A stretch of DNA of 64,000 nucleotides. Source: Sphingomonas sp. S2M10 (GTDB taxonomy: Bacteria; Pseudomonadota; Alphaproteobacteria; Sphingomonadales; Sphingomonadaceae). How positions within the stretch are numbered: the first letter of the stretch is position 1; every line of letters begins with the position of its first letter. A model generated the notes under the pieces. The model was not told the DNA's origin. It made no database searches and saw only the letters and a list, made by a program, of their open reading frames with translations. The position numbers and the translations under genes were made by a program. This document shows, piece by piece, positions 9,613-18,929 of this stretch. Location: contig NZ_JAAILI010000067.1 of NCBI RefSeq assembly GCF_012650175.1, positions 35,369 through 99,368 on the forward strand, written 5' to 3'.

Positions 9613-11334
9613 TCAGCGCCCGCGCGGCGGGCCCTTGCGGAAGCCGCCGGGCTTGCCGTTGGCGTTGCTGCGGTTCGGCGGGCCGCGACGCACCGGGCCG
9701 TCGGCGCGCGCGCCGGGCTGGGGCGCATCGGCGGCGCGTTCGATGCGAATGCCGTCATCGTCGTCGCCCGCAGTCCGCGCGAACTTGTCGACTGCTGCCG
9801 AGAACTTCGCCGCCAGCGGCGCCGGAATCTGGAAGTGCGTCTCGTTCGCCGCGATGCGGATCGCGCCGACTTCGTTGCGGGTGATGTGCCCGCGGCGGCA
9901 GATCAGCGGGAGGATCCAGCGCGGATCGGCGTTCTGGCGACGGCCGATATCCATGCGGAACCACACCGTATCGTCGAAGCCGGGGCGATGCCGCTCCTGC
10001 TGCGCGGCGCGGCGTGCTTCCGGCGTCGCCTCGATCAGCTCTTCGGGCTCGGGCAGCTGCGAGCGGTGCGCACGCACCAGCGCGGCGGCGATCTCGGCCG
10101 GGGTCTTCTCGGCGAGCAGGCGCTCGGCCAGCGCCACGTCTTCCTCGTCGGTCTCGATCGGCTGGAGCAGGGCGGCGATCAGCCGCTCGCGATCGGCGGC
10201 ACGAATCTGCTCGGGCGTCGGTGCGTCGATCCATTCGGCCGGGATGCGCGCGCCGTGCAGCATCTGCTCGACGCGGCGGCGGCGCGGATAGGGGACGATG
10301 AGCACCGCGGTGCCCTTCTTGCCCGCGCGGCCGGTACGGCCCGAGCGGTGCTGCAGCGTCTCGGCATCGCGCGGCAGTTCGACATGCACCACCAGCGTCA
10401 GCGTCGGCAGATCGATGCCGCGTGCGGCGACGTCGGTCGCGACGCAGACGCGGGCGCGACGATCGCGCAGCGCCTGCAGCGCATGGTTGCGCTCGGACTG
10501 CGAATGCTCGCCGGACAGCGCCACTGCCGCGAAGCCGCGCTCCATCAGGCTGGCATGGAGATGGCGGACATTGTCGCGGGTCGCGCAGAACAGGATCGCC
10601 GTCTCCGCCTCGTGCAGGCGCAGCAGGTTGATCACGACATGCTCGATATCGGCCGGGGCGACGGTCACCGCCTGGTAGCTGATGTCGCCGTGCCCGCGAT
10701 CGTCGCTCTTGGTGGTGATCTGGAAGGCGTTGCGCTGGTAGCGCTTGGCCAGCGCGACGATCGGGCGCGGCATCGTCGCCGAGAAGAGCAACGTGCGGCG
10801 GTCTTCGGGCGTCGCGTCGAGAATCGCTTCCAGCTCTTCGCGGAAGCCCATGTCGAGCATCTCGTCGGCCTCGTCGAGCACCGCGACGCGGAGGCTCGAG
10901 AGGTCGAGCGCGCCGCGCTCCAGGTGGTCGCGCAGACGGCCCGGCGTGCCGACGACGATGTGCGCGCCGTGGTTGAGCGTGCGACGCTCCTTGGAGGCGT
11001 CCATGCCGCCCACGCAGGTGGCGATGCGCGCGCCGGCCGGGCTGTACAGCCAGATCAGCTCACGGCTGACCTGCAGCGCCAGCTCGCGCGTCGGCGCGAT
11101 GATGAGGGCGAGCGGCGCGCCGGCGGGCGGCAGCATCTCTTCGCCGGCGAGCAGTTCGGGCGCCATGGCGAGGCCGAAGGCGACCGTCTTGCCCGAGCCC
11201 GTCTGGGCGGAAACGATGAGGTCGCGGCCCGCGGCCTGGTCTTCCAGGACGGCGGACTGAACGGGGGTCAGCGTGGAATAGCCACGCTGTTCCAGCGCCT
11301 CGGCGAGGCGCGTCGGTAGATTCGAAATAGACAT
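9613..11334 (-). CDS. DEAD-box RNA helicase with DbpA-type RNA-binding domain
   Basis: ATP-dependent RNA helicase, 573 aa. Q-motif STLTPVQ (about 20), Walker A AQTGSGKT (43-50), PTREL (81-85), DEAD (154-157), SAT (about 186) and HRSGRTGRAG (about 345) are all present. A DbpA-like RNA-binding domain follows (about 460-530, WFRMDIGRRQNADPRWIL). The C-terminal tail is basic, Arg/Gly/Pro-rich and disordered. DbpA relatives act on 23S rRNA during 50S assembly, so a ribosome-assembly role is likely but not shown here. It converges with the methyltransferase gene across a palindromic repeat. Confidence 0.93.
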   Translation of the reverse strand: MSISNLPTRLAEALEQRGYSTLTPVQSAVLEDQAAGRDLIVSAQTGSGKTVAFGLAMAPELLAGEEMLPPAGAPLALIIAPTRELALQVSRELIWLYSPAGARIATCVGGMDASKERRTLNHGAHIVVGTPGRLRDHLERGALDLSSLRVAVLDEADEMLDMGFREELEAILDATPEDRRTLLFSATMPRPIVALAKRYQRNAFQITTKSDDRGHGDISYQAVTVAPADIEHVVINLLRLHEAETAILFCATRDNVRHLHASLMERGFAAVALSGEHSQSERNHALQALRDRRARVCVATDVAARGIDLPTLTLVVHVELPRDAETLQHRSGRTGRAGKKGTAVLIVPYPRRRRVEQMLHGARIPAEWIDAPTPEQIRAADRERLIAALLQPIETDEEDVALAERLLAEKTPAEIAAALVRAHRSQLPEPEELIEATPEARRAAQQERHRPGFDDTVWFRMDIGRRQNADPRWILPLICRRGHITRNEVGAIRIAANETHFQIPAPLAAKFSAAVDKFARTAGDDDDGIRIERAADAPQPGARADGPVRRGPPNRSNANGKPGGFRKGPPRGR

Positions 11335-11403
11335 TGAGACCCTAAAAGTTGGGGCTACGCGCGGCGCACCGCAAGCCCGTACGACAGTGGCAGGCGCGCC
11401 CCT

Positions 11404-11583
11404 CTAACCTCGCGCGCGATCGATAAGCCAGACGGCGAGCGTGAGAGCGAGCCCCACCGCCAGTCCGGCCAGCAGCCCCACCGTCGCTTGGCCGCGTAGG
11501 GCTCCGGCAACCGCGCCGACGAGAATGCTCGCCGTCAACAGGAAGCCGCCGGCCATCGGCGTGCGCGAAGGGGTGGACTGCAT
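11404..11583 (-). CDS. Small membrane protein, hypothetical
   Basis: 59 aa with two membrane segments (GGFLLTASILVGAVAGALRG and VGLLAGLAVGLALTLAVWLI) joined by a short loop, ending in a basic tail. AAGGGGC upstream favours ATG at 11583; a GTG at 11646 would add 21 residues. Family not recognised. Confidence 0.5.
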   Translation of the reverse strand: MQSTPSRTPMAGGFLLTASILVGAVAGALRGQATVGLLAGLAVGLALTLAVWLIDRARG

Positions 11584-11728
11584 GGTGCCCCTTGCCACGA
11601 ATCTGCGCGAGGCGCCAGCCTTCCCCATGGTTTCCCGATCGTTCACCAGCCTCGTCCACCGGAGCGGAAGGGAAACGGGCGTATCAGGCTGGCACGGGCT
11701 GGGGGCTCGCCCATGTGTTGGAGTAGCA

Positions 11729-11941
11729 ATGGACGTCTATCCCTATCTGAGCGATCGGGACGAAGTGCACGACGCGGCCGATCTGATTCGGCGCTTCGGC
11801 CATGCCGCCTGTGGCGAAGCCGCGGCGCGTGCCGAGGCGAGCCGAGATCTCGGCAATGTCGTCCATTTCTGCCGCTGGCGCCAGATCGAACGGCTGGTGG
11901 TGCTGCTGTCCGTGCCCAAGGTGCTGGGCACGGTGCATTGA
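11729..11941 (+). CDS. Small conserved hypothetical protein
   Basis: 70 aa. It begins MDVYPYLSDRDEVHDAADLIRRFGHAA and contains the striking block LGNVVHFCRWRQIERLVVLL. I recognise this pattern as a short conserved protein of sphingomonads and relatives, function unknown. TTGGAG about 8 nt upstream supports the start; a much longer in-frame extension upstream has low-complexity, non-protein-like content. It is divergent from the small membrane protein gene. Confidence 0.65.
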   Translation: MDVYPYLSDRDEVHDAADLIRRFGHAACGEAAARAEASRDLGNVVHFCRWRQIERLVVLLSVPKVLGTVH

Positions 11942-12033
11942 GCGCGGCCTGAGCGTGCAATCCTAAAAGCATATCCTCCCAAGAGGATGGCTATCGCACA
12001 TGAAGCCGTTGGTCTGCGGCTTCAAAAACCAAC

Positions 12034-12131
12034 GTCATTCCCGCGAAGGCGGGAATCCATTGCCCTGAGCGCTGGGGGAAAGAGCCGCGGCATCAGCGCC
12101 AATGGATCTCCGCCTTCGCGGGGATGACGAC
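12034..12131. repeat. Dispersed palindromic repeat (family A), copy 2
   Basis: Same end sequences and orientation as the copy at 9457-9553, about 98 bp. It lies in the roughly 300-bp gap before the SLC13 permease gene. The rest of that gap (to 12246) holds only GC-rich sequence and a weak ribosome-binding site. Confidence 0.85.
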
Positions 12132-12246
12132 GTATTTTGGGCACATGCGATCGTCCACCCCCTCGCGGGGGAGGACATGGTTGGCCGCCGGAGCCAACCG
12201 CGCATCGCGGCGTTAGCTTCCTCGCACCCCCTTCCGCGAGGTTCGC

Positions 12247-14019
12247 TTGACCACTCCCCAGATCCTCTCCCTCCTCGTGCTCGGCGGCATGATGCTGCTC
12301 TTCATCTGGGGGAAGCTCCGCTACGACATGGTGGCGGTGCTGGCGCTGCTTGCGGCGCTGGCGGTGGGGGTGGTGAAGCCCAAGGAGGCGTTCACCGGCT
12401 TTGCCGATGACATCGTCATCATCGTCGCCTCCGCGCTCGTCCTCTCCGCTGCCGTCCAGCGATCGGGCGTGATCGAGCGGGCGATGCTGCTGCTCCAGCG
12501 GCGGGTAACGCGGGTGCGCTCGCAATTGCTGCTCTTGAGCGCGAGCGTCGGCTTCGCCTCGGCGCTGGTCAAGAATATCGGCGCACTGGCGATGATGATG
12601 CCGGTGGCATTCCAGATGGCCAAGCGCTCCAAGGCCTCGCCCGCCACCTTTCTGATGCCGATGTCGTTCGCCTCGCTGCTCGGCGGGCTGATCACGCTGA
12701 TCGGCACCTCGCCCAACATCATCGTCAGCCGTGTGCGCGAGGAGATGACCGGGCAGCCCTTCGGCATGTTCGATTATGCGCCGGTGGGGCTGGGGCTGAC
12801 GCTGGTCGGCCTGGTCTTCCTCCGTTTCGCCTATCGGCTGATCCCGCGCGACCGCCGCGCCGCGCCCACCCTGGGCGAGGCTCTCGACATCGAGGACTAT
12901 GTCACCGAGGCGGCTGTTCCCGAGGGCTCCGCGGCGGTGGGCGAGACGGTCGCCGAATTCCGCGAGCGCCATGACCATGCCGTGACGGTCACGACGATCC
13001 TGCGCGGCGGCATCCGCAGCATGCCGTTCCCGGACAATCGGCTGTGCCCCGAGGATGTGCTGATCCTCACCGGCGCGCCCGACGATCTCGAACGCGTGAT
13101 CGCCACCGATGCGCTGGTGCTGGAGGGGCAGGATCGCGCCCAGCCCGAAGGCGCCACCGGCGAGGTGGGCGTGATCGAGGCGGTGATCGGCACCGACTCC
13201 GCGCTGATCGGCCGCACCGCCGGTCGGCTGGGGCTGCACGAGCGGTTCGGCGTCAACCTGATTGCGGTGTCGCGCCAGGGTGCGCGGCTTTCGGCGCGGC
13301 TTGGCGACATCGCCCTGCGCGCGGGCGACGTGATCGTGCTGCAGGGCCCGCTCGACCTTTTGTTCGAGCGGCTGGGCGAGCTCGGCTGCCTGCCGCTCGC
13401 CCAGCGCGAGCTGCGGCTGGGCAGCGCGCGCAAGGGGCTGCTGCCGCTGGCCATCCTCGCCGTGGCGATGGCGGCGACCGCGACCGGCTATATCCCCGTC
13501 GCGGTCGCGTTCTTCGCGGCGGCGGGGCTCACAATCCTGCTCGGCGCGCTGCCGGTGCGCGAGGCGTACGAGCATATCGAATGGCCGATCCTGGTGATGC
13601 TCGGCGCGCTCATCCCGGTCAGCGATTCGCTGCGCACCACCGGCGCCACCAAGATCATCGGCGACAATCTCGGTCATCTCGCCGCAACGCTGCCGCCCTG
13701 GGGGGCGGTGGCGCTGATCCTGGCGGCGGCGATGGCGGTGACGCCCTTCCTCAACAACGCCGCGACGGTGCTGGTGATGGCGCCGATCGCCGCCACCTTC
13801 GCGGGCGAGCTCGGCTATCGGCCCGAGGCGTTCCTGATGGCGACGGCGGTGGGCGCGGGCTGTGACTTCCTCACCCCGATCGGCCACCAGTGCAACACGC
13901 TGGTGATGGGGCCGGGCGGCTACAAGTTCGGCGACTATGCCAGGCTCGGCGCCCCCTTGTCGTTGCTGGTGCTGCTGATAGGCACGCCGCTGATCATGGC
14001 CGTGTGGCCGATACATTGA
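12247..14019 (+). CDS. SLC13/CitM-type permease with two TrkA-C (RCK_C) domains
   Basis: 590-aa inner-membrane transporter. The N-terminal half has about five membrane segments. Two regulatory RCK_C/TrkA-C domains follow (about residues 215-295 and 300-385, ending in LAQRELRLG). The C-terminal half then has about six segments, including ITLIGTSPNIIV-like and GAGCDFLTPIGHQCNTLVMG hairpins typical of the divalent anion:Na+ symporter fold. Substrate (sulfate, dicarboxylate or other) is not predictable. The start is TTG at 12247 after GCGAGG. Confidence 0.88.
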   Translation: MTTPQILSLLVLGGMMLLFIWGKLRYDMVAVLALLAALAVGVVKPKEAFTGFADDIVIIVASALVLSAAVQRSGVIERAMLLLQRRVTRVRSQLLLLSASVGFASALVKNIGALAMMMPVAFQMAKRSKASPATFLMPMSFASLLGGLITLIGTSPNIIVSRVREEMTGQPFGMFDYAPVGLGLTLVGLVFLRFAYRLIPRDRRAAPTLGEALDIEDYVTEAAVPEGSAAVGETVAEFRERHDHAVTVTTILRGGIRSMPFPDNRLCPEDVLILTGAPDDLERVIATDALVLEGQDRAQPEGATGEVGVIEAVIGTDSALIGRTAGRLGLHERFGVNLIAVSRQGARLSARLGDIALRAGDVIVLQGPLDLLFERLGELGCLPLAQRELRLGSARKGLLPLAILAVAMAATATGYIPVAVAFFAAAGLTILLGALPVREAYEHIEWPILVMLGALIPVSDSLRTTGATKIIGDNLGHLAATLPPWGAVALILAAAMAVTPFLNNAATVLVMAPIAATFAGELGYRPEAFLMATAVGAGCDFLTPIGHQCNTLVMGPGGYKFGDYARLGAPLSLLVLLIGTPLIMAVWPIH

Positions 14020-14033
14020 GGGACGGAGTTTCC

Positions 14034-15011
14034 ATGGAACAGAGGATTCGCTTCGAGCAGACCGGTGGCCCCGAGGTGCTGCAATGGGTCGAGGTCGACC
14101 TGCCCGAGCCCGGCCCCGGCGAAGTGCGGCTGCGGACGCAAGCGGCCGGGCTCAACTTCATCGACGTGTACCACCGTACCGGCGTCTACCCGGCGCAACT
14201 GCCCTCGGGCATCGGCGTCGAGGGCGCGGGGGTGATCGAGGCGGTGGGCGAAGGCGTCACCGGCTTCGCGGTGGGCGACCGCGCGGCGACCTTCGGGCCG
14301 GCGCTCGGTTCCTATGCCACCGCGCGCAACCTCAAGGCGGACACCCTGTTCAAGCTGCCCGAGCAGATCGACAGCGAGACCGCGGCGGCGGTGCTGCTCA
14401 AGGGCTGCACGGTCGAGTTCATGGTCGAGCGCGCGGCGAAGGTGCAGCCGGGCTGGACCGTGCTGGTCCATAGCGCCGCTGGCGGCGTCGGGCAGATCGC
14501 GGTCGGCTGGCTCAAGGGCCTCGGCGCGACGGTGATCGGCACCGTCGGCCACGAAGCCAAGGTGGAGAAGGCGAAGGCGGTCGGCTGCGACCATGTGCTG
14601 CTGTCGCGCGGGCAGGAGGATGTCGCCGCACGGGTGCGCGAGATCACCGGCGGCGAAGGCGTGCCGGTGGTGTTCGACGGGATCGGCAAGGCGACCTGGG
14701 AAGCATCGCTGGGATCGGCGGCGCGGCGCGGGCTGATCCTCAGCTATGGCAATGCCAGCGGCTCGGTGGAAGGCGTGAAGCTCGCCACGCTCAACCAGCA
14801 TGGCTCGCTGTTCGTCACCCGGCCCAAGCTGTTCGATTATTATGTCACGCAGGAGGAGCGGCAGGCGGGGGCGGCGCGGCTGTTCGCGATGCTGGAGAAG
14901 GGCGCGGTGAAGCCGGAGATCGGCCAGCGGTTCGCGATCAAGGACGCGGCAGAAGCACACCGCGCGATCGAAGGCGGGCAGACCACGGGGTCGACGATCC
15001 TGCTGCCGTAG
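14034..15011 (+). CDS. NADPH:quinone oxidoreductase (QOR, zinc-independent MDR family)
   Basis: 325 aa. An N-terminal GroES-like domain is followed by a Rossmann domain with AAGGVGQIAVGWLKGLGATVIGT (about residue 146) for NADPH binding. No zinc ligands are visible, as expected for quinone reductases. It reduces quinones or alpha,beta-unsaturated carbonyls in the cytosol. ATG at 14034 follows GGACGGAG and lies 14 bp after the permease stop, so the two genes may be cotranscribed. Confidence 0.9.
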   Translation: MEQRIRFEQTGGPEVLQWVEVDLPEPGPGEVRLRTQAAGLNFIDVYHRTGVYPAQLPSGIGVEGAGVIEAVGEGVTGFAVGDRAATFGPALGSYATARNLKADTLFKLPEQIDSETAAAVLLKGCTVEFMVERAAKVQPGWTVLVHSAAGGVGQIAVGWLKGLGATVIGTVGHEAKVEKAKAVGCDHVLLSRGQEDVAARVREITGGEGVPVVFDGIGKATWEASLGSAARRGLILSYGNASGSVEGVKLATLNQHGSLFVTRPKLFDYYVTQEERQAGAARLFAMLEKGAVKPEIGQRFAIKDAAEAHRAIEGGQTTGSTILLP

Positions 15012-15060
15012 GATTGGAGGTCAGCAAGCGGAGAGAGTACGTCGCCCTCTCAAGAACAGT

Positions 15061-15158
15061 GTCATCCCCGCGAAGGCGGGGATCCATTGGCGCTGATGCT
15101 GCGGCTCTTTCCCCCGGACGTACAGGCGAATGGATTCCCGCCTTCGCGGGAATGACGA
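15061..15158. repeat. Dispersed palindromic repeat (family A), copy 3, inverted
   Basis: About 98 bp, inverted relative to the copies at 9457 and 12034: it starts TCATCCCCGCGAAGGCGGGG and ends TTCCCGCCTTCGCGGGAATG. It sits between convergent genes. Confidence 0.85.
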
Positions 15159-15186
15159 TGGTTTCGTGTGGGGGGATGACTGCCCC

Positions 15187-15564
15187 CTACTTCCGCTTCC
15201 CCAGCGCCGCGACGCAGCTCGCCTGGTCGAGCGGGCTGCCGTTGCGCTGGCGCGCGTCCACCCAGGTCACCGCCGCCGCGCCATTTCCGCGCTCGGGCGG
15301 GTACAGATAGGCGTCGAGCACGCAGATCGGCCCGACGAACTGCAGCTTGCGGCCCTTGCCTTCGGTCACGTCGAGCCGCGGCTGGCCGAACCGGGCGAGC
15401 AGCTGCGGCGCGGTGAGCCCGCGGATCGGGGCGAGGTTCGCGGGCTGCTCGGGCATGCGGCCCGGCACCGGCAGCGGCGCCGCCGGCCGCGCGGCGGGCA
15501 CCGTGCCCGAACAGGCGGCGAGCAACAGCGCGGCGAGCGGCACCGACGGCTTGGCAATACGCAT
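15187..15564 (-). CDS. Lipoprotein, hypothetical
   Basis: 125 aa, beginning MRIAKPSVPLAALLLAACSG with lipobox LAAC. A Pro/Ala-rich linker is followed by a compact domain (LIARFGQPRLDVTEGKGRKLQF-like, then ICVLDAYLYP). The start is set by the lipoprotein signal; an in-frame extension upstream would bury it. It resembles small outer-membrane assembly-type lipoproteins only in size. Function unknown. Confidence 0.7.
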   Translation of the reverse strand: MRIAKPSVPLAALLLAACSGTVPAARPAAPLPVPGRMPEQPANLAPIRGLTAPQLLARFGQPRLDVTEGKGRKLQFVGPICVLDAYLYPPERGNGAAAVTWVDARQRNGSPLDQASCVAALGKRK

Positions 15565-15646
15565 GGCGTTCAAACGGTTTTCCCTCGGTTGCACTTGCAC
15601 CTGCCTCTCTCTAGGGCGACGCCCATTACAATTGGAGCCCTGAACC

Positions 15647-16645
15647 TTGACCAACCCCAGCTTTGACGTGGTCGCGATCGGCAACGCGATCGTCGACATC
15701 CTCGCCCAGGCCGACGACGCCTTCATCGAATCGATCGGCGTGCCGAAGGGCTCGATGCAGCTGATGTTCTCGCCCGAAGAGGCCGATGCGCTCTACGCCA
15801 AGATGGGCCCGGGCCGCGAGGTTTCCGGTGGTTCGGCGGCGAACACCGTGGCGGGCATCGCCGCGCTGGGCGGCAAGGCCGCGTTCATCGGCCAGGTGGC
15901 GGACGACCAGATCGGCGAAGTCTTCGCGCACGACATCCGCGCCGCCGGCGTCCATTTCGACACCGCCGCCCGCCCCGGCCAGCCGACCTCGGCGCGCTGC
16001 CTGATCTTCGTGACGCCGGACGGCCAGCGCACGATGAACACCTTCCTCGGCGCCTCGCAGTTCCTGCCCGCCGCCGCGCTCGACGAGCAGCTGATCGCGA
16101 ACGGCGCGATCCTCTATCTCGAAGGCTATCTCTGGGATCCGGAAGAGCCGCGCGCCGCGATGCGCAAGGCGATTCAGATCGCCCGCGCCGCCGGCCGCAA
16201 GGTGGCCTTCACCCTCTCCGACGTGTTCTGCATCTCGCGCCACGGCGACGATTTCCGCAAGCTGATCGAGGACGGGCTGATCGACATCCTGTTCGCCAAC
16301 GAGGCCGAACTGCTCGCTTTGTGCGCGCATGCGGACTTTGAGGCGGCGGTGCAGCACATCCATGGCAAGGTGCCGCTACTCGTCGTCACCCGCAGCGAGA
16401 AGGGGGCGATGGCGCTCCAGGGCGACGAGCGGGTGGAAGTGCCCGCCGAACCGATCGCGGCGCTGGTCGACACCACCGGCGCGGGCGACATGTTCGCCGC
16501 CGGCTTCCTGCACGGCCAGGCCCAGGGCAAGGGGCTGAAGGAATCGCTCCAGCTCGGCGCGATCTGCGCGGCGGAGATCATCCAGCATTATGGCGCGCGT
16601 GCCGAGAAGGACCTGAAGGCGCTCGCCGCCGCGAAGCTGGGCTGA
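15647..16645 (+). CDS. PfkB-family carbohydrate kinase, probably adenosine kinase
   Basis: 332 aa. The N-terminal FDVVAIGNAIVDIL and GGSAANTVAGIAALGG (about residue 62) shape the substrate site. The C-terminal DTTGAGDMFAAGFLHG (about residue 275) holds the anion hole and the catalytic Asp. The spacing fits adenosine/ribokinase-type kinases; adenosine is the likeliest substrate for this alphaproteobacterial group. The start is TTG at 15647, right after a palindrome-free spacer. Confidence 0.85.
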   Translation: MTNPSFDVVAIGNAIVDILAQADDAFIESIGVPKGSMQLMFSPEEADALYAKMGPGREVSGGSAANTVAGIAALGGKAAFIGQVADDQIGEVFAHDIRAAGVHFDTAARPGQPTSARCLIFVTPDGQRTMNTFLGASQFLPAAALDEQLIANGAILYLEGYLWDPEEPRAAMRKAIQIARAAGRKVAFTLSDVFCISRHGDDFRKLIEDGLIDILFANEAELLALCAHADFEAAVQHIHGKVPLLVVTRSEKGAMALQGDERVEVPAEPIAALVDTTGAGDMFAAGFLHGQAQGKGLKESLQLGAICAAEIIQHYGARAEKDLKALAAAKLG

Positions 16646-16654
16646 GCGGCTTCG

Positions 16655-16785
16655 GTCACCCTCTCCCTCCCACCGCCTGCGGCGGCGGGCCCCTCCCTCT
16701 CCCAAAGGGAGAGGGCCAAGAATCCCTCTCCCTTTGGGAGAGGGAGGGAGGCGCGAAGCGCCGGAAGGGTGAGGGTGACGATACC
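16655..16785. repeat. Palindromic intergenic repeat (family B-like)
   Basis: CCCTCTCCCTCCCACCGCC and TCTCCCAAAGGGAGAGG units form nested inverted repeats, partly duplicated (CCCTCTCCCTTTGGGAGAGGG). Related in base composition and layout to the blocks at 5970 and 21823. It lies downstream of the kinase gene. Confidence 0.6.
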
Positions 16786-16793
16786 CAAAGAAG

Positions 16794-16824
16794 AAGGGCC
16801 GGAGGATCGCGCCTCCGGCCCTTT
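16794..16824 (+). terminator. Hairpin terminator after the PfkB kinase gene
   Basis: A 12-bp perfect stem (AAGGGCCGGAGG / CCTCCGGCCCTT) with a 6-nt loop, followed on the plus strand by TTCCTTTTG. It also precedes TTCTTCTTTG on the minus strand, so it may serve the convergent permease gene too. Confidence 0.85.
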
Positions 16825-16848
16825 CCTTTTGTCCGCCCGATCCGAAGA

Positions 16849-18402
16849 TCAGGCGTCCTTGTAGCCCGGCGTATGCGCGTCGCCGATCGGCGGCACCGGC
16901 TGGGGCGGGGCGTCGGCATCGGCTTCGGGCACCTCGACCAGCCCGCGGCCGACATGGCTGCGCGAACGGCTATAGGCATAATAGACCACCAGGCCCACCG
17001 CCGCCCAGCCGAAGAACAGCCCGATCGTCGGGCCGGAAAGGCTGAAGAACAGATAGACGCAGCCCGCGATCGCGATCGGCGCGGTCACCATGATCGCCGG
17101 GGTGCGGAACGGGCGGTGGCGGGTGGGATCCGTCCGGCGCAGCACGATCACCGCGATCGACACCGCGGCGAAGGCGAACAGCGTGCCCGAGTTCGACACG
17201 TCCGCCAGCAGGCCGACGGGGAAGAACGCCGCGAACAGCGACACGAACACCCCGGTCAGGATGGTGATGACGTGCGGGGTGTGGAACTTCGGGTGCACGC
17301 GCGAGAAGAATTCGGGCAGCAGCCCGTCGCGGCTCATCACGAAGAAGATGCGGGTCTGGCCGAACATCATCATCAGGATGACCGAGGGCAGCGCGATGAT
17401 CGCCGCCGCACCCACCAGCCAGCCGAGGAACGGATGGCCGATCGAGCGCAGCGTCCAGGCCAGCGCTTCCTTCGAGCAGACCACCGCCTGTTCGGTCAGC
17501 GCCGAGCAGGCCTGCGACAGCGCGGGCGTGCCAGGCGAGAGCACTGCGCCGCCCGGGCCATAGACCGGCTGGGCGCCCACGGTGCCGATCACGCCGGCGG
17601 CGACGAGCATGTAGAAGATGGTGCAGATCGCCAGGCTGCCGATCAGCCCGATCGGCATGTTGCGCTGCGGGTTCTTGGTCTCTTCAGCGGCGGTCGAGAC
17701 GGCGTCGAAGCCGACATAGGCGAAGAAGATCGAGGCGGCCGCCCCCGAAATGCCGGCGAAGCCCAGCGGCGCGAACGGCGTGAACTGGCCGGTCTTGAGC
17801 ACCGGCAGGGTGACGACCACGAACATCGCCAGCGCGAGGATCTTGATGCCGACCAGCACCGCGTTGACCGAGGCGCTTTCCTTGGTGCCCTTGACCAGCA
17901 GCGCGGTGACGACGGCGGCGACCGCCATCGCCGGCAGGTTGATCATGCCGCCGTCGAACGGCCCGCGGATCAGCGCCAGCGGCACCTCGATGCCGAAATT
18001 ATTCTGGACGAAGCCCATCATATAGCCGGACCAGCCGACCGACACGGCGCCCGCCGCGATCGCATATTCGAGGATCAGCGCCCAGCCGACCATCCAGGCG
18101 ACCAGCTCGCCCATCACGGCGTAGCTATAGGTATAGGCCGAGCCCGATACCGGCACCATCGCCGCCATCTCGGCATAGCAGAGCGCCGCGACGGCGCAGA
18201 CGAAGCCGGCGATGACGAACGAGATCATCATGCCCGGCCCGGCCTTCTGCGCCGCTTCGGCGGTGAGCACGAAGATGCCGGTGCCGATCACCGCGCCGAT
18301 GCCGAGCATGGTCAGCTGGAAGGCGCCCAGCGAACGGTGGAGCGATTTCTTTTCGGCTGTCGCGAGAATGGCATCGAGAGGCTTTACGCGCCCGAATATC
18401 AT
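16849..18402 (-). CDS. APC-family amino acid permease
   Basis: 517-aa inner-membrane transporter with 12 predicted segments. The start of TM1 carries the unwound consensus GIGAVIGTGIFVLT (about residue 35-48) of APC transporters. A long external loop (about 270-310, with two Cys) and the segment FGQTRIFFVMSRDGLLPEFFSRVHPKFHTP are typical of the cationic amino-acid (CAT/YhdG) branch. Substrate probably an amino acid; identity open. Single gene with its own promoter region at 18403-18530. Confidence 0.9.
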   Translation of the reverse strand: MIFGRVKPLDAILATAEKKSLHRSLGAFQLTMLGIGAVIGTGIFVLTAEAAQKAGPGMMISFVIAGFVCAVAALCYAEMAAMVPVSGSAYTYSYAVMGELVAWMVGWALILEYAIAAGAVSVGWSGYMMGFVQNNFGIEVPLALIRGPFDGGMINLPAMAVAAVVTALLVKGTKESASVNAVLVGIKILALAMFVVVTLPVLKTGQFTPFAPLGFAGISGAAASIFFAYVGFDAVSTAAEETKNPQRNMPIGLIGSLAICTIFYMLVAAGVIGTVGAQPVYGPGGAVLSPGTPALSQACSALTEQAVVCSKEALAWTLRSIGHPFLGWLVGAAAIIALPSVILMMMFGQTRIFFVMSRDGLLPEFFSRVHPKFHTPHVITILTGVFVSLFAAFFPVGLLADVSNSGTLFAFAAVSIAVIVLRRTDPTRHRPFRTPAIMVTAPIAIAGCVYLFFSLSGPTIGLFFGWAAVGLVVYYAYSRSRSHVGRGLVEVPEADADAPPQPVPPIGDAHTPGYKDA

Positions 18403-18531
18403 TTCCTTGTCCCCTATGCGGCGAGCGTCGCGCCGCCCCCAAATTGGTAAAGCCGCGAGCCTAGCCCCAAACGCGGCCCGCGCAATCCCTTACCGCGTGC
18501 CAGGGCGAAACATTGTTGCGTGTTCGCGCAA

Positions 18532-18909
18532 TCAGCGCGCGAGCATCGGCCCCAGCGGCTGCCCCGCGAAGATATGGACGTGGAGGTGCGGCACCTCCTG
18601 CCCGGCATCGAGGCCGGTATTGGCGAGCAGCCGGTAGCCGGGTTCGACGAACCCCGCCGCGCGGGCGACGGTGCCGACGGCGCGGACGAACCCGGCGATC
18701 TCCGCCTCGGAGGCGCGGGCCGAGAAATCGTCCCAGCTGACATAGGCGCCCTTGGGGATCACCAGGATATGGTGCGGCGCCTGGGGCGCGATGTCGTGGA
18801 ACGCGAGGGCATGTTCGTCCTCGTAGACCTTCTTGGCGGGAATTTCGCCGCGCAGGATCTTCGCGAAGATATTCTGGTCGTCATAGGGCTGGGTAGGGTC
18901 GATCGGCAT
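18532..18909 (-). CDS. HIT family purine-nucleotide hydrolase (HinT-like)
   Basis: 125 aa. The histidine triad HLHVHIF is at about residue 107-113, with the upstream NIFAKILRGEIPAKKVYEDE typical of HinT. Such enzymes hydrolyse nucleoside phosphoramidates and adenylylated compounds. The gene follows hisE in the same orientation across a palindromic repeat; this neighbourhood is frequent in alphaproteobacteria. Confidence 0.92.
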   Translation of the reverse strand: MPIDPTQPYDDQNIFAKILRGEIPAKKVYEDEHALAFHDIAPQAPHHILVIPKGAYVSWDDFSARASEAEIAGFVRAVGTVARAAGFVEPGYRLLANTGLDAGQEVPHLHVHIFAGQPLGPMLAR

Positions 18910-18929
18910 TGGTGGGCTCCGTTACTTAG

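Noticed and set aside
12022..14016. A 664-residue minus-strand frame opposite the SLC13 permease gene
   Set aside because: His/Arg/Gln-rich low-complexity translation, a usual shadow of a GC-rich coding strand; the plus strand has clear transporter motifs.
16873..18450. A 525-residue plus-strand frame opposite the amino-acid permease
   Set aside because: Composition (Asp/Arg/His repeats) is that of an antisense shadow; no motif.
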